From NCBI RefSeq assembly GCF_004362015.1, contig NZ_SNWW01000001.1, positions 669,288 to 733,287 of the forward strand: 64,000 nucleotides of DNA. Reading direction: 5' to 3'. Source of the DNA: Flavobacterium chryseum (GTDB taxonomy: Bacteria; Bacteroidota; Bacteroidia; Flavobacteriales; Flavobacteriaceae). Shown here piece by piece: positions 46,701 to 54,372 of this stretch. The first letter of the stretch is position 1; each line of letters begins with the position of its first letter. Both the position numbers and the translations under genes were made by a program. The notes below the pieces were generated by a model that was given only the letters and a program-made list of their open reading frames with translations, did not search any database and had not been told where the DNA came from.

Positions 46701-47193
46701 AACTTTAGGACCACGTTTCGGAAAAGATATGGGTCTGATTTCCAAAGAAATACAATCTTTTTCTGCAGATCAGATTAATCAGTTAGATAAGCAGGGTGCG
46801 TTAGATATTGTTATTGCTGGAAATAGCGTAACTTTATCATTAGAAGATGTCGAAATCACATCTCAGGATATCGAAGGCTGGTTGGTTGCAAATTCAAACG
46901 GAATAACAGTTGCGCTTGATATTACAATCTCTGAAGAATTGAAAAACGAGGGAATCGCAAGAGAATTGGTAAACAGAATTCAAAATATCCGTAAAGATTC
47001 TGGATTTGAAGTTACTGATAAAATCAAGGTTCAATTAAAGAGAAGTGGTCTTTTAGAAGAAGCCATTCTTAAAAATGAAGACTATATTAAGTCTGAGACA
47101 TTAACAGATAGTTTAGTTTTTACAGACGCTTTAGAAAGCGGCATAGAAATTGAATTTGATGATATTAAAACAATGATATTAATTTCAAAATAA
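43792..47193 (+). CDS. ileS: isoleucyl-tRNA synthetase with swapped GIHH signature
   Basis: 1133 residues, class I synthetase that charges tRNA-Ile. The signature normally written HIGH reads GIHH here (57-60, SANGLPGIHHVMARAIKD), confirmed from the codons at 43960-43971. KMSKS is intact at 682-686. The CP1 editing domain keeps TTPWTLPSNTA and GTGIVHTAPTFGADD, so proofreading should work. The length, over 1050 residues, and the extended C-terminus fit the eukaryote-like type 2 IleRS, which Bacteroidetes generally carry. A -7-like TACTTTCG lies 25 bases before the start. A DksA-like gene follows 11 bases after the stop, so they are co-transcribed. Confidence 0.96.
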   Translation: MSTKFTEYKGLDLPTVASEVLDFWKKENIFEKSVTTREGAEPYVFFEGPPSANGLPGIHHVMARAIKDIFCRYKTQKGFQVKRKAGWDTHGLPVELGTEKELGITKEDIGKTISIEEYNEACKKTVMRYTDVWNDLTEKMGYWVDMEDPYVTYKPKYMESVWWLLKQIYDKGLLYKGYTIQPYSPKAGTGLSSHEVNQPGAYRDVTDTTIVAQFKTLPETLPGFLQGFGDIHILAWTTTPWTLPSNTALTVGPKIDYVLVKTFNQYTFEPVNVILAKNLVGKQFGKGFFASEDDADFDKVKNGDKQLPYKILAEAKGADLVEIRYEQLLQYVLPYQNAENAFRVIAGDFVTTEDGTGIVHTAPTFGADDAKVAKEAKPEIPPMLVLDESGTAVPLVDLQGKFTSHLGDLAGKYVKNEYYNAGQAPEKSVDVKIAIRLKEENKAFKVEKYVHSYPHSWRTDEPLLYYPLDSWFIKVTDVKDRMFDLNETINWKPKSTGEGRFGNWLKNANDWNLSRSRYWGIPLPIWRTEDKKEEVLIGSIEELYHAIEKSIEAGFQKENPFKGFEIGNMSESNYDLVDLHKNVVDEITLVSASGQPMKRESDLIDVWFDSGAMPYAQWHYPFENKDKIDENKDFPADFIAEGVDQTRGWFYTLHAIGTLVFDKVAYKNVVSNGLVLDKDGIKMSKSKGNTIDPFKTIEEYGPDATRWYMIMNANPWDNLKFDLDGIAEVRRKFFGTLYNTYSFFSLYANIDGFKYAEAEIPLNERPEIDQWIMSELHTLIKFVDECYEDYEPTKAARAISDFVQENLSNWYVRLCRRRFWKGEYAHDKIAAYQTLYTCLLTISKLSAPIAPFFMDKLYRDLTTSTESEQYSSVHLAEFPKFVENFVNKTLESKMQKAQTISSLVLSLRKKEMIKVRQPLQKVMIPVLDENQRAEIEAISELVKAEVNVKEIILLDDASGILVKQIKPNFKTLGPRFGKDMGLISKEIQSFSADQINQLDKQGALDIVIAGNSVTLSLEDVEITSQDIEGWLVANSNGITVALDITISEELKNEGIARELVNRIQNIRKDSGFEVTDKIKVQLKRSGLLEEAILKNEDYIKSETLTDSLVFTDALESGIEIEFDDIKTMILISK

Positions 47194-47204
47194 TTATAAA
47201 TACC

Positions 47205-47585
47205 ATGATAGATGAAATTACAAGATACTCTGACGCTGATTTAGCAGAGTTCAAAGAAATAATTCAAAATAAAATACAAAAAGCACAAGCCGATCTGGAT
47301 TTAATAAAAAGTGCTTACATGAATGATTTGAATAACGGGACAGATGATACGTCTCCAACATTTAAAGCTTTTGAAGAAGGAAGCGAAACAATGTCTAAAG
47401 AAGCAAACTCACAGTTAGCTATCAGACAGGAAAAGTTTATACGCGATCTTAAAAATGCATTATTCCGTGTAGAAAACAAAACATACGGTATTTGTAAAGT
47501 AACAGGAAAACTGATCGGTAAAGAAAGACTGAAAATTGTTCCTCACGCTACAATGAGTATCGAGGCTAAAAATCTACAACGATAA
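47205..47585 (+). CDS. TraR/DksA-family regulator lacking zinc-finger cysteines
   Basis: 126 residues. A coiled-coil N-terminus (EFKEIIQNKIQKAQADLDLIKS) is followed by the conserved YGICKVTGKLIGKERLKIVP. DksA has four Cys; here only the first is kept (ICK) and the later ones read MSIEAK, so zinc should not be bound. DksA-like proteins bind RNA polymerase through its secondary channel, but an acidic tip motif like DD..D is not obvious: TDDTSPTF is the nearest. It is co-transcribed with ileS and ends at a strong terminator. Confidence 0.85.
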   Translation: MIDEITRYSDADLAEFKEIIQNKIQKAQADLDLIKSAYMNDLNNGTDDTSPTFKAFEEGSETMSKEANSQLAIRQEKFIRDLKNALFRVENKTYGICKVTGKLIGKERLKIVPHATMSIEAKNLQR

Positions 47586-47594
47586 TATATAAAT

Positions 47595-47624
47595 AAAAAA
47601 CGCTCCTTTTGGGAGCGTTTTTTG
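47595..47624. terminator. terminator after the DksA-like gene
   Basis: AAAAAACGCTCC pairs with GGGAGCGTTTTTT over a 4-base loop. It can serve both strands; the minus-strand roadblock pair ends about 115 bases away. Confidence 0.9.
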
Positions 47625-47737
47625 TATTTGATAAGAAATCTTTTTTATCAAGAAATCTTAATGCGGTCAATTTAAAGTAAAATATAATAACTTAGAACTG
47701 TTTTGATTAAAGCCAATTCTAAATTATTACAAATTAA

Positions 47738-48118
47738 TTAAGCTAGATTTTTCTCTAAGTCTAATTTATGTTTTCTTAAAACTGCTCTCGTCATTCCTAA
47801 ATTTGCCTTACTGGCATCTGCAGCAAGATAAATCATGAATTTTTTGTTAGGAGAAATATCGATAATGTGAATTTGATTTGAAAGTGTAATCAAAATATCT
47901 TCGATGTCCTGGTTTAAATTTAAAGCTTTTACGGCGTTCAATTTGGCTTTTACAACCTCAAGATTGTAAGCTGCTGCAAGTTCAGGGTCAAAATTTGAGT
48001 CTACTGTAAAGTTTCCAAAGCTTAATCCTGTTTCGATTTCTGTTACAGCGACAGCTATAAATCCATTTACGTTTGTTTTTATTTCATTTAAAAACACATT
48101 TAAAAAATCATTACTCAT
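47738..48118 (-). CDS. second gene of roadblock/LC7 pair 1
   Basis: 126 residues, alpha-beta. FDPELAAAYNLEVVKAKLNA, ILITLSNQIHIIDISPNKKF and ANLGMTRAVLRKHKLDL match its paralogue at 59810-60184 closely: FDPELA.AYNLEVVKAK and QIHIID are common to both. The fold and gene order suggest a roadblock/LC7-like protein that dimerises with its partner, the 48149 product, encoded 30 bases upstream. Roadblock proteins bind or regulate small Ras-like GTPases such as MglA; no GTPase gene is in the window. I do not know a function. Confidence 0.8.
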   Translation of the reverse strand: MSNDFLNVFLNEIKTNVNGFIAVAVTEIETGLSFGNFTVDSNFDPELAAAYNLEVVKAKLNAVKALNLNQDIEDILITLSNQIHIIDISPNKKFMIYLAADASKANLGMTRAVLRKHKLDLEKNLA

Positions 48119-48148
48119 AGTTAGGTGGGTTTGTTGTTAATAGTTTAT

Positions 48149-48505
48149 TTATTTCAATAGGGAATTTTTGCCTAATTCTGCCGAAAGTTCATCAGTGGTT
48201 CGCATTAGTAATCCAAGGTTGGTTCCGTCCTTAGTAAATGCAATAACAAAATTTGAGCTGTTAATCTTATTTCCAATGACAACTCCTTCAGTCGTTTTTA
48301 AAAATAATTGTTTAAGAGATCCCTTTTCTAAATCAGAAACAAATTTTTCACTCATAGATAAAATTGCAGCGCTCATGGCGGCAATACTATCTCCGTAATC
48401 AATATGTAAGGAAGTGATTAGTTTTCCTTTTCCGTTTAAAATAAGAGCTGAGGTAGATTTAGTAGTAACTAAATAATCGTTTAAGGTGGATGTAATTTCA
48501 TTCAT
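48149..48505 (-). CDS. first gene of roadblock/LC7 pair 1
   Basis: 118 residues with the roadblock/LC7 pattern: ALILNGKGKLITSLHIDYGD, IAAMSAAILSMSEKF, LKQLFLKTTEGVVIG and LGLLMRTTDELSAELG. The domain forms dimers and often serves as a GTPase regulator or scaffold. The paralogue at 59470-59790 shares IAAM/VAAM, MS, LKQ and GLL.R. The start codon is 176 bases from the divergent small gene at 48681, so the two probably share a regulatory region. A -7-like TATATTTG lies about 100 bases upstream on the minus strand. Confidence 0.88.
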   Translation of the reverse strand: MNEITSTLNDYLVTTKSTSALILNGKGKLITSLHIDYGDSIAAMSAAILSMSEKFVSDLEKGSLKQLFLKTTEGVVIGNKINSSNFVIAFTKDGTNLGLLMRTTDELSAELGKNSLLK

Positions 48506-48680
48506 TTTCGGTAAAGTTTGAGGAGTTGTTAAAAATTACTCATATAACATTATATTTAAGAGAAATACGTCTATTTGAATTAAACAAGTGTTAATTTTAT
48601 TAACAAATATAAATTAAATTACGTATCATTGTAATGCGAAACCGTTAAATAATTTTTTTTTACTATAAAAAACCTACATT

Positions 48681-48896
48681 ATGGCTAAAGTATTGAAATT
48701 CAAGGATGTAAACTCAGATGTTGAAAATAGAATGAAAGAATTTGAGAAAATGAGACTTAAATTAAAAGCTCAAATTGATAAGGATGCTTCTAAAAAAGCC
48801 AGTGCAGGAAAAGAAAGCAAAGGTTTGCTTAAATCAATTTCCGGATTTTTTGCAGATAGTCCAAAAACAGCACCTAAAACAAATATCAAAAAATAG
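48681..48896 (+). CDS. small lysine-rich protein divergent from roadblock pair 1
   Basis: 71 residues, highly charged. A helical first half (DVENRMKEFEKMRLKLKAQI) is coiled-coil-like. The second half is basic and ends with a short amphipathic stretch, SKGLLKSISGFFADS, that might touch a membrane or a partner. I know no family. Its place, divergent from a roadblock pair, is mirrored by the 47-codon gene at 59043-59186, which also ends in a KG[FL][FL]K[KS]I motif. A terminator follows 60 bases after the stop, so it is a true transcription unit. Confidence 0.75.
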   Translation: MAKVLKFKDVNSDVENRMKEFEKMRLKLKAQIDKDASKKASAGKESKGLLKSISGFFADSPKTAPKTNIKK

Positions 48897-48953
48897 CACT
48901 ATTATTCTGTTTAACGATTAGATATTAATAATAAGTTTTGTTACCAAAGAATT

Positions 48954-48979
48954 AACGTTCTATAAGGAGCGTTTTTTTT
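48954..48979 (+). terminator. terminator after the 71-aa gene
   Basis: AACGTTCT pairs with GGAGCGTT (two G-T pairs) over 4 bases and T8 follows. It lies 12 bases before the lspA -7 box. Confidence 0.7.
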
Positions 48980-48990
48980 GATTAAATTGT

Positions 48991-48998
48991 TACTTTTG
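48991..48998 (+). promoter_or_regulatory. -7 promoter box TACTTTTG for lspA
   Basis: TACTTTTG followed by CGCAAC fits TAnnTTTG and lies 20 bases before the lspA ATG. No -33 TTG is found at the usual spacing. Confidence 0.5.
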
Positions 48999-49017
48999 CG
49001 CAACAAAAATTATTAAA

Positions 49018-49623
49018 ATGTCATTACGAAAAGCGTATCTCCTTATATTTTTAGTTTTACTTATCGATCAGATTTCAAAAATCTATGTAAAAACCAATTT
49101 TACTTTACAGTATCCGGATAATGAAGTTAAAGTTTTTGACTGGTTCAGAATTCATTTTATTGAAAATGAAGGAATGGCGTGGGGAACAAAAATTCCTGGT
49201 GAATACGGTAAATTGATTTTAACGGTTTTTAGAATTTTTGCTGTATTCGGAATTGGATATTGGTTGGCTGATGCAATTAAAAAACGTCATTCGACTTATT
49301 TAATCGTAGCAATTGCTTTAATCTTTGCCGGTGCTGCCGGAAACATTGTAGATTCAGTTTTCTACGGAGTTATTTTTGACGACAGCTCTAATAATCTTGC
49401 AACACTTTTTTCTCCTCATCCATACGGAACATGGTTTCATGGTTTAGTTGTAGATATGTTTTATTTTCCTATTTGGGAAGGTAATTTACCAGCCTGGATT
49501 CCTTTTTTTGGCGGTAAACACTTTATGTTTTTTAATGCTATTTTTAATGTTGCCGATATGGCGATTTCTACAGGAGTTGGAATCTTGCTTGTTTTTAACA
49601 AAAGAGCTTTCCCAAAAAATTAA
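49018..49623 (+). CDS. lspA: signal peptidase II (prolipoprotein signal peptidase)
   Basis: 201 residues, four TM helices, longer than the about 165 of E. coli, as is usual in Flavobacteria. Conserved patches are LLIDQISKIYVK (N-terminal), NIVDSVFYG with the first catalytic Asp, and FNVADMAISTGV with the second. It cuts the signal from lipoproteins at the lipid-modified Cys; several predicted lipoproteins lie in this window. DksA-like genes and ileS are nearby but separate transcripts. Confidence 0.94.
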   Translation: MSLRKAYLLIFLVLLIDQISKIYVKTNFTLQYPDNEVKVFDWFRIHFIENEGMAWGTKIPGEYGKLILTVFRIFAVFGIGYWLADAIKKRHSTYLIVAIALIFAGAAGNIVDSVFYGVIFDDSSNNLATLFSPHPYGTWFHGLVVDMFYFPIWEGNLPAWIPFFGGKHFMFFNAIFNVADMAISTGVGILLVFNKRAFPKN

Positions 49624-49795
49624 ATTTCAAAAAAATCAAATTCCAAATTCCAATATTTTGAAGCGTTAATTGCATGTAGATATTGGAATTTGGAATTTGT
49701 ATTATCGGAATTTGCATTTACTACAGAGTTGTTGGAATTTGTTTACCACAGATATTGGAATTTAGATTTTCATTTTAATTGGAATTTATTCTTAA
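49624..49795. repeat. TTGGAATTTGGAATTTG repeat cluster between lspA and addA
   Basis: AATTCCAAATTCCAA and TTGGAATTT words occur at least seven times, direct and inverted, interspersed with CCACAGATATTGG and TACTACAGAGTTG. No ORF, T-run terminator or promoter box is apparent within it. Confidence 0.7.
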
Positions 49796-49834
49796 TATTT
49801 ATTGTGCTATTTTTACCATACAAAAGCCAAACCT

Positions 49835-52800
49835 ATGCCAAGTCCGTCTTTTTCCATCTATGATGCATCTGCAGGTTCAGGAAAGACCTATACTTTGGTT
49901 AAGGAATACCTTAAAATAATTCTTTCATCGCCTAAAAACGATGCTTATCGAAATATTTTAGCAATCACCTTTACAAACAAGGCTGTTCACGAAATGAAAA
50001 GCCGTATTGTGGGAAGTTTGTCTGAATTTGCCAAAGATGAACCTTCGGCGAAAGCCATAGCTCTAATGGAGAATTTGTCTCAGGAAACGGGGCTTTCGTT
50101 AATTAAAATCAAAACAAAATCTCAGAGTATAATAAAGCATCTTATTCATAATTATGCTGCCTTTGATATTTCTACCATCGATAAATTTACACATAAAGTC
50201 ATTCGTGCTTTTGCACATGATTTAAATTTGCCAATGACTTTTGAGGTTACTTTAGATACCGAAAATTTATTAGTCGAAGCTGTTGATGCCATTATTGCAC
50301 AAGCCGGACAGGATGAAACTTTGACAAAGCTGCTAATCGATTTTACGATGGAGAAAACCGACGATGATAAAAGTTGGGATGTTTCTCGTGAAATTCTGGA
50401 AACAGGAAGATTGGTTTTGAACGAAAACAATCGAAATGAGATTTTGCATTTTCAGGATACTTCAATTGAAGAATTCGTGGCAATAAAAAAGAAAATGTCA
50501 GCTTTGTGTGCCGATTTAGAAAAAGAAAATGCAGCGTTTGCAACACAACTTCTTTCTTTAATTGATAATAACGGCATCGATTTAAAATCATTTTCAAGAG
50601 GAACGTTTCCAAATCATTTAGAAAGCATCCGGGATGGAAAATTCAATCCCAGAAATAAAACTTTTCATGAATTTGAAGATATAGCCATCAATAAAGCGGC
50701 AAAAGACAAAGCGTTAATAGAAAATCTTATTCCGGAATTTCTTCAGGCATTAGAAAAAATCTATAAAAATTTTGAAAAAAGAGATTTCTATAAAGCCTTC
50801 TTAAAAAATATAACGCCGCTTTCATTATTAAACACAGTTAGCAATGAATTGGCTAAAATTCAATCTGAACAAAATATTTTATCGATTTCAGAATTCAACG
50901 CCATTATTCATCGTGAAATTCAGAATCAACCGGCGCCTTTTATCTATGAACGTTTAGGCGAAAGATATCGCCATTTCTTTATCGATGAATTTCAGGATAC
51001 TTCTGAAATGCAATGGCAAAATTTAATTCCATTAATTGATAACGCACTTGCTGGCCAGGATGATCTGGGCAATAAAGGAACGCTGATGATTGTTGGAGAT
51101 CCAAAACAATCTATTTATCGCTGGCGCGGGGGGAAGGCAGAGCAGTTTATTGAACTGGGAAAGGATACAAACCCGTTTAGTAATCCGGATAAAGTAATAG
51201 AGCATTTAGATACCAATTATAGAAGCTACAGTGAAGTAATTGATTTTAATAATGCTTTTTTTAGGCTGATTTCGACTGAATTTTCAAATGAAGATTATAA
51301 AGATTTATATGAAAATCACAGTCATCAAAATTCAAATGCTAAAAAAGGCGGCTATGTAAATATTTCTTTCCTCCCTATAATTGAAAAAAATGATTTTGTT
51401 GATGAGGAAGAAGTTGTAGAAAAATCAGATTTATATGTTTTAGCAACTTTAAATACAATTCAGAAAGTTGTTCGTGAAGGTTTTGAGTACAAAGATATTG
51501 TAATTTTGACCCGAAAAAGAGATCAGGGAATTGCAGTTGCAAATTATTTAACAGAACAAAGTATTCCCATTTTATCATCAGAAACTTTGATGATTCAAAA
51601 TGCTACAGAAGTTCGTTTGATTATTCATTTGCTTAAATATCTGAACAATAGTATCGATCTGGAAGCAAAAGCTAATTTCCTGCACTTTTTGGCAAACACA
51701 ATAGAAATTGGAATGCCAATTCATGATTTTATAGCAAAGGGAATGGCTCAGAGATTTGAAAATGATTTTGAAAAGTGGCTTTTAACCTTTGATGTTTCAT
51801 TGTCTTTTGAAAACATTCGAAAAAAATCATTGTACGAAGCGGTAGAAATTATCATTTCAAAATTTGTACTTCCTTCAGAAGGGAATGCTTATGTACAATA
51901 TTTTCTTGACATCGTTTTAGAACGTGATATCAGAAATCAGGCGGGAATAGCTGACTTTTTAAGTTATTGGGATAAAAATGCACACAAATTCAGTGTCCCG
52001 TCTCCCGAAGGAAATAATGCAGTTCGCATTATGACCATTCATAAATCGAAAGGTTTAGAATTTCCTGTAGTGATTATGCCTTTTGCTGAAGAAGATTATA
52101 ATAGAAAACCAAAAGACAAATTGTGGATTGATACAGAAGATGCTGATTTAGGAGTTCCAAAAGCTCTGATTGACAATAGCAGCGCTGTAGAAGGTTTTGG
52201 TGAAAGTGCTTCGGTTGTTTTTAATTTGAAAAAGCAAGAAGAATTGCTTGATAATATTAATGTCCTATATGTTGCGCTAACGCGGGCCGAAGAACAATTG
52301 TATATTATTTCGCAAGCTATAAAAGAAAGGAAAGATGGAGAATTCCCGAGTAATATGGCTTCTTTTTTTATTAAATATTTAATGCACAAAGGAGTTTATG
52401 ATCCCGAAAAATTGGAATATGAATTTGGAAACAGCGTAAAACTTTCTGCTAATAGTAAAACATTAGATTTGGTAAAAATGATTCCGATCGTTTCAGAGGT
52501 ATTGAATCCGAAAAATATTAAAATTGCGCAGAAAGAATCTTTAATGTGGGGGACGCATCAGCAGGAAGCGATTTCATATGGAAATATAATTCATGAAATT
52601 TTAGCTTTTGTAAAAGATAAATCAGATGTTCATTTAGCGATTACAAAGGCGATAGAAAATGGATTGATTACTTTTGATCAGGTTGAAAAAGTAAAGAAAA
52701 CACTGGATGAAATTGTAAATCATAGTGAATTAAATATTTGTTTTGACGGAACAAATACTATTTTGAACGAGCAAACTATTGTTCAAAAAGAAGGTAAAAT

Positions 52801-52993
52801 CCTGAAACCGGATCGAATTGTTTTGACCAAGAATAAAGAAGCTTATTTGTTGGATTATAAAACGGGCGCTATAAATTCCAAATACACACAACAAATTCAA
52901 GAATATCAGGATGCGATTGAAGATTTGGGATACAAAGTGTTAAAAAGAGCTTTGGTGTATATAGGAACCGAAATCGATGTGGTAAATTTGTGA
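49835..52993 (+). CDS. addA: AddA/RecB-type helicase-nuclease (UvrD-like helicase)
   Basis: 1052 residues from the ATG at 49835 (MPSPSFSIYDASAGSGKT). The Walker A motif ASAGSGKT is at 11-18. ITFTNKAVHEMK is motif Ia, FIDEFQDTSEMQW motif II, DPKQSIYRWRGG motif III, TIHKSKGLEFPVV motif V and VALTRAEEQL motif VI. The C-terminal PD-(D/E)XK nuclease has LLDYKTGAI. With AddB it forms the bacterial double-strand-end resection complex that loads RecA. The partner addB lies 3 kb downstream, separated by kbl and ompA. The frame opens 11 codons earlier but that start is not family-like. Confidence 0.9.
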   Translation: MPSPSFSIYDASAGSGKTYTLVKEYLKIILSSPKNDAYRNILAITFTNKAVHEMKSRIVGSLSEFAKDEPSAKAIALMENLSQETGLSLIKIKTKSQSIIKHLIHNYAAFDISTIDKFTHKVIRAFAHDLNLPMTFEVTLDTENLLVEAVDAIIAQAGQDETLTKLLIDFTMEKTDDDKSWDVSREILETGRLVLNENNRNEILHFQDTSIEEFVAIKKKMSALCADLEKENAAFATQLLSLIDNNGIDLKSFSRGTFPNHLESIRDGKFNPRNKTFHEFEDIAINKAAKDKALIENLIPEFLQALEKIYKNFEKRDFYKAFLKNITPLSLLNTVSNELAKIQSEQNILSISEFNAIIHREIQNQPAPFIYERLGERYRHFFIDEFQDTSEMQWQNLIPLIDNALAGQDDLGNKGTLMIVGDPKQSIYRWRGGKAEQFIELGKDTNPFSNPDKVIEHLDTNYRSYSEVIDFNNAFFRLISTEFSNEDYKDLYENHSHQNSNAKKGGYVNISFLPIIEKNDFVDEEEVVEKSDLYVLATLNTIQKVVREGFEYKDIVILTRKRDQGIAVANYLTEQSIPILSSETLMIQNATEVRLIIHLLKYLNNSIDLEAKANFLHFLANTIEIGMPIHDFIAKGMAQRFENDFEKWLLTFDVSLSFENIRKKSLYEAVEIIISKFVLPSEGNAYVQYFLDIVLERDIRNQAGIADFLSYWDKNAHKFSVPSPEGNNAVRIMTIHKSKGLEFPVVIMPFAEEDYNRKPKDKLWIDTEDADLGVPKALIDNSSAVEGFGESASVVFNLKKQEELLDNINVLYVALTRAEEQLYIISQAIKERKDGEFPSNMASFFIKYLMHKGVYDPEKLEYEFGNSVKLSANSKTLDLVKMIPIVSEVLNPKNIKIAQKESLMWGTHQQEAISYGNIIHEILAFVKDKSDVHLAITKAIENGLITFDQVEKVKKTLDEIVNHSELNICFDGTNTILNEQTIVQKEGKILKPDRIVLTKNKEAYLLDYKTGAINSKYTQQIQEYQDAIEDLGYKVLKRALVYIGTEIDVVNL

Positions 52994-53066
52994 TAAAATT
53001 AATCAGATGTTAAAGAGTTAAGTAATGTTAACTTGTTAATATTTAACATATTAAATAAATAAAAAA

Positions 53067-54260
53067 ATGTACGGTAAAATTAAGGAATATTTGCAAAGTG
53101 AGCTGCAAACGATTGAAGAAAACGGGATTTTCAAAAAAGAACGCATTATAACTTCAGCCCAAGGTGCTGAAATAACTATTTCTACAGGAGAAAAGGTTTT
53201 AAATTTTTGCGCCAATAATTATTTAGGACTTTCATCTCATCCTGAAGTTGTTCAGGCTGCTAAAGATGCAATGGATACGCATGGTTTTGGAATGTCTTCA
53301 GTACGTTTTATTTGCGGAACTCAGGATATTCATAAAACATTAGAAAAAAAGATTTCAGAATTTTATGGTACAGAAGATACCATTCTTTATGCAGCTGCAT
53401 TTGATGCTAATGGTGGGGTTTTCGAACCTTTGTTGGGAGAAAATGATGCAATTATTTCAGATAGTTTAAATCATGCTTCTATTATAGATGGAGTTCGTTT
53501 GTGTAAAGCGGCCCGTTATCGCTATGAAAATAGTAATATGGAAGATTTAGAACAACAATTAATTAAAGCAAATGAAGCTGGAGCACGTTTCAAATTAATT
53601 GTTACAGATGGTGTTTTCTCAATGGATGGAGTTGTAGCGCCTTTAGATAAAATTTGCGATTTGGCTGATAAATATGATGCCATGGTAATGGTAGATGAAT
53701 GTCATGCAGCCGGATTTATAGGAGCAACCGGAAAAGGAACACTTGAAGCGAAAGGTGTTATGGGAAGAGTTGATATTATAACCGGAACTCTTGGCAAAGC
53801 ATTAGGCGGAGCAATGGGAGGTTATACAACTGCTAAAAAAGAAATTATTGAATTATTGCGTCAGCGTTCACGTCCTTATTTGTTTTCGAATTCACTTGCC
53901 CCGGCTATTGTAGGCGCATCTATTAAGGTTTTTGAATTGCTGGAAAAAGATACTTCACTACGTGATAAATTAGAATGGAATACAAATTATTTTAAAGACG
54001 GTATGAAAAAAGCCGGTTTTGATATCATCGATGGGGATTCAGCAATTGTACCTGTTATGTTATATGATGCAAAACTATCGCAACAAATGGCAAACGAGCT
54101 GTTGAAACAGGGAATTTATGTTATTGGATTCTTCTTTCCTGTGGTTCCAAAAGAAAAAGCAAGAATTAGAGTTCAATTGTCAGCAGCCCATAATAAAGAG
54201 CATTTAGACAAAGCTATAAGTGCTTTCATATCAGTAGGTAAAATGTTAAAAGTTATATAA
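53067..54260 (+). CDS. kbl: 2-amino-3-ketobutyrate coenzyme A ligase (glycine C-acetyltransferase)
   Basis: 397 residues, alpha-oxoamine synthase family of PLP enzymes. The PLP Lys is in [26 protein letters not shown] holds the Asp that contacts the pyridine ring; [12 protein letters not shown] marks the substrate region. It acts on 2-amino-3-ketobutyrate plus CoA to glycine and acetyl-CoA, in threonine breakdown. The usual partner tdh is not here. No promoter could be placed between it and addA (73 bases), so it may be read with addA. Confidence 0.93.
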   Translation: MYGKIKEYLQSELQTIEENGIFKKERIITSAQGAEITISTGEKVLNFCANNYLGLSSHPEVVQAAKDAMDTHGFGMSSVRFICGTQDIHKTLEKKISEFYGTEDTILYAAAFDANGGVFEPLLGENDAIISDSLNHASIIDGVRLCKAARYRYENSNMEDLEQQLIKANEAGARFKLIVTDGVFSMDGVVAPLDKICDLADKYDAMVMVDECHAAGFIGATGKGTLEAKGVMGRVDIITGTLGKALGGAMGGYTTAKKEIIELLRQRSRPYLFSNSLAPAIVGASIKVFELLEKDTSLRDKLEWNTNYFKDGMKKAGFDIIDGDSAIVPVMLYDAKLSQQMANELLKQGIYVIGFFFPVVPKEKARIRVQLSAAHNKEHLDKAISAFISVGKMLKVI

Positions 54261-54304
54261 TTCCCATTTTATGTAATTTTTGTAGGTTTTTTTTAACATT
54301 TCAT

Positions 54305-54335
54305 TTTGTATTTAAAAATTTTGGTGTTACTTTTG
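54305..54335 (+). promoter_or_regulatory. full Bacteroidetes promoter of ompA: TTTG-N19-TACTTTTG
   Basis: TTTG at 54305-54308 and TACTTTTG at 54328-54335 are separated by 19 bases, the consensus spacing for the Bacteroidetes main sigma factor. The start codon is 37 bases downstream. This is the best promoter in the window. Confidence 0.85.
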
Positions 54336-54372
54336 TCTGTAATTAACTAAATTGTAATTAAAAAAATTAAGT

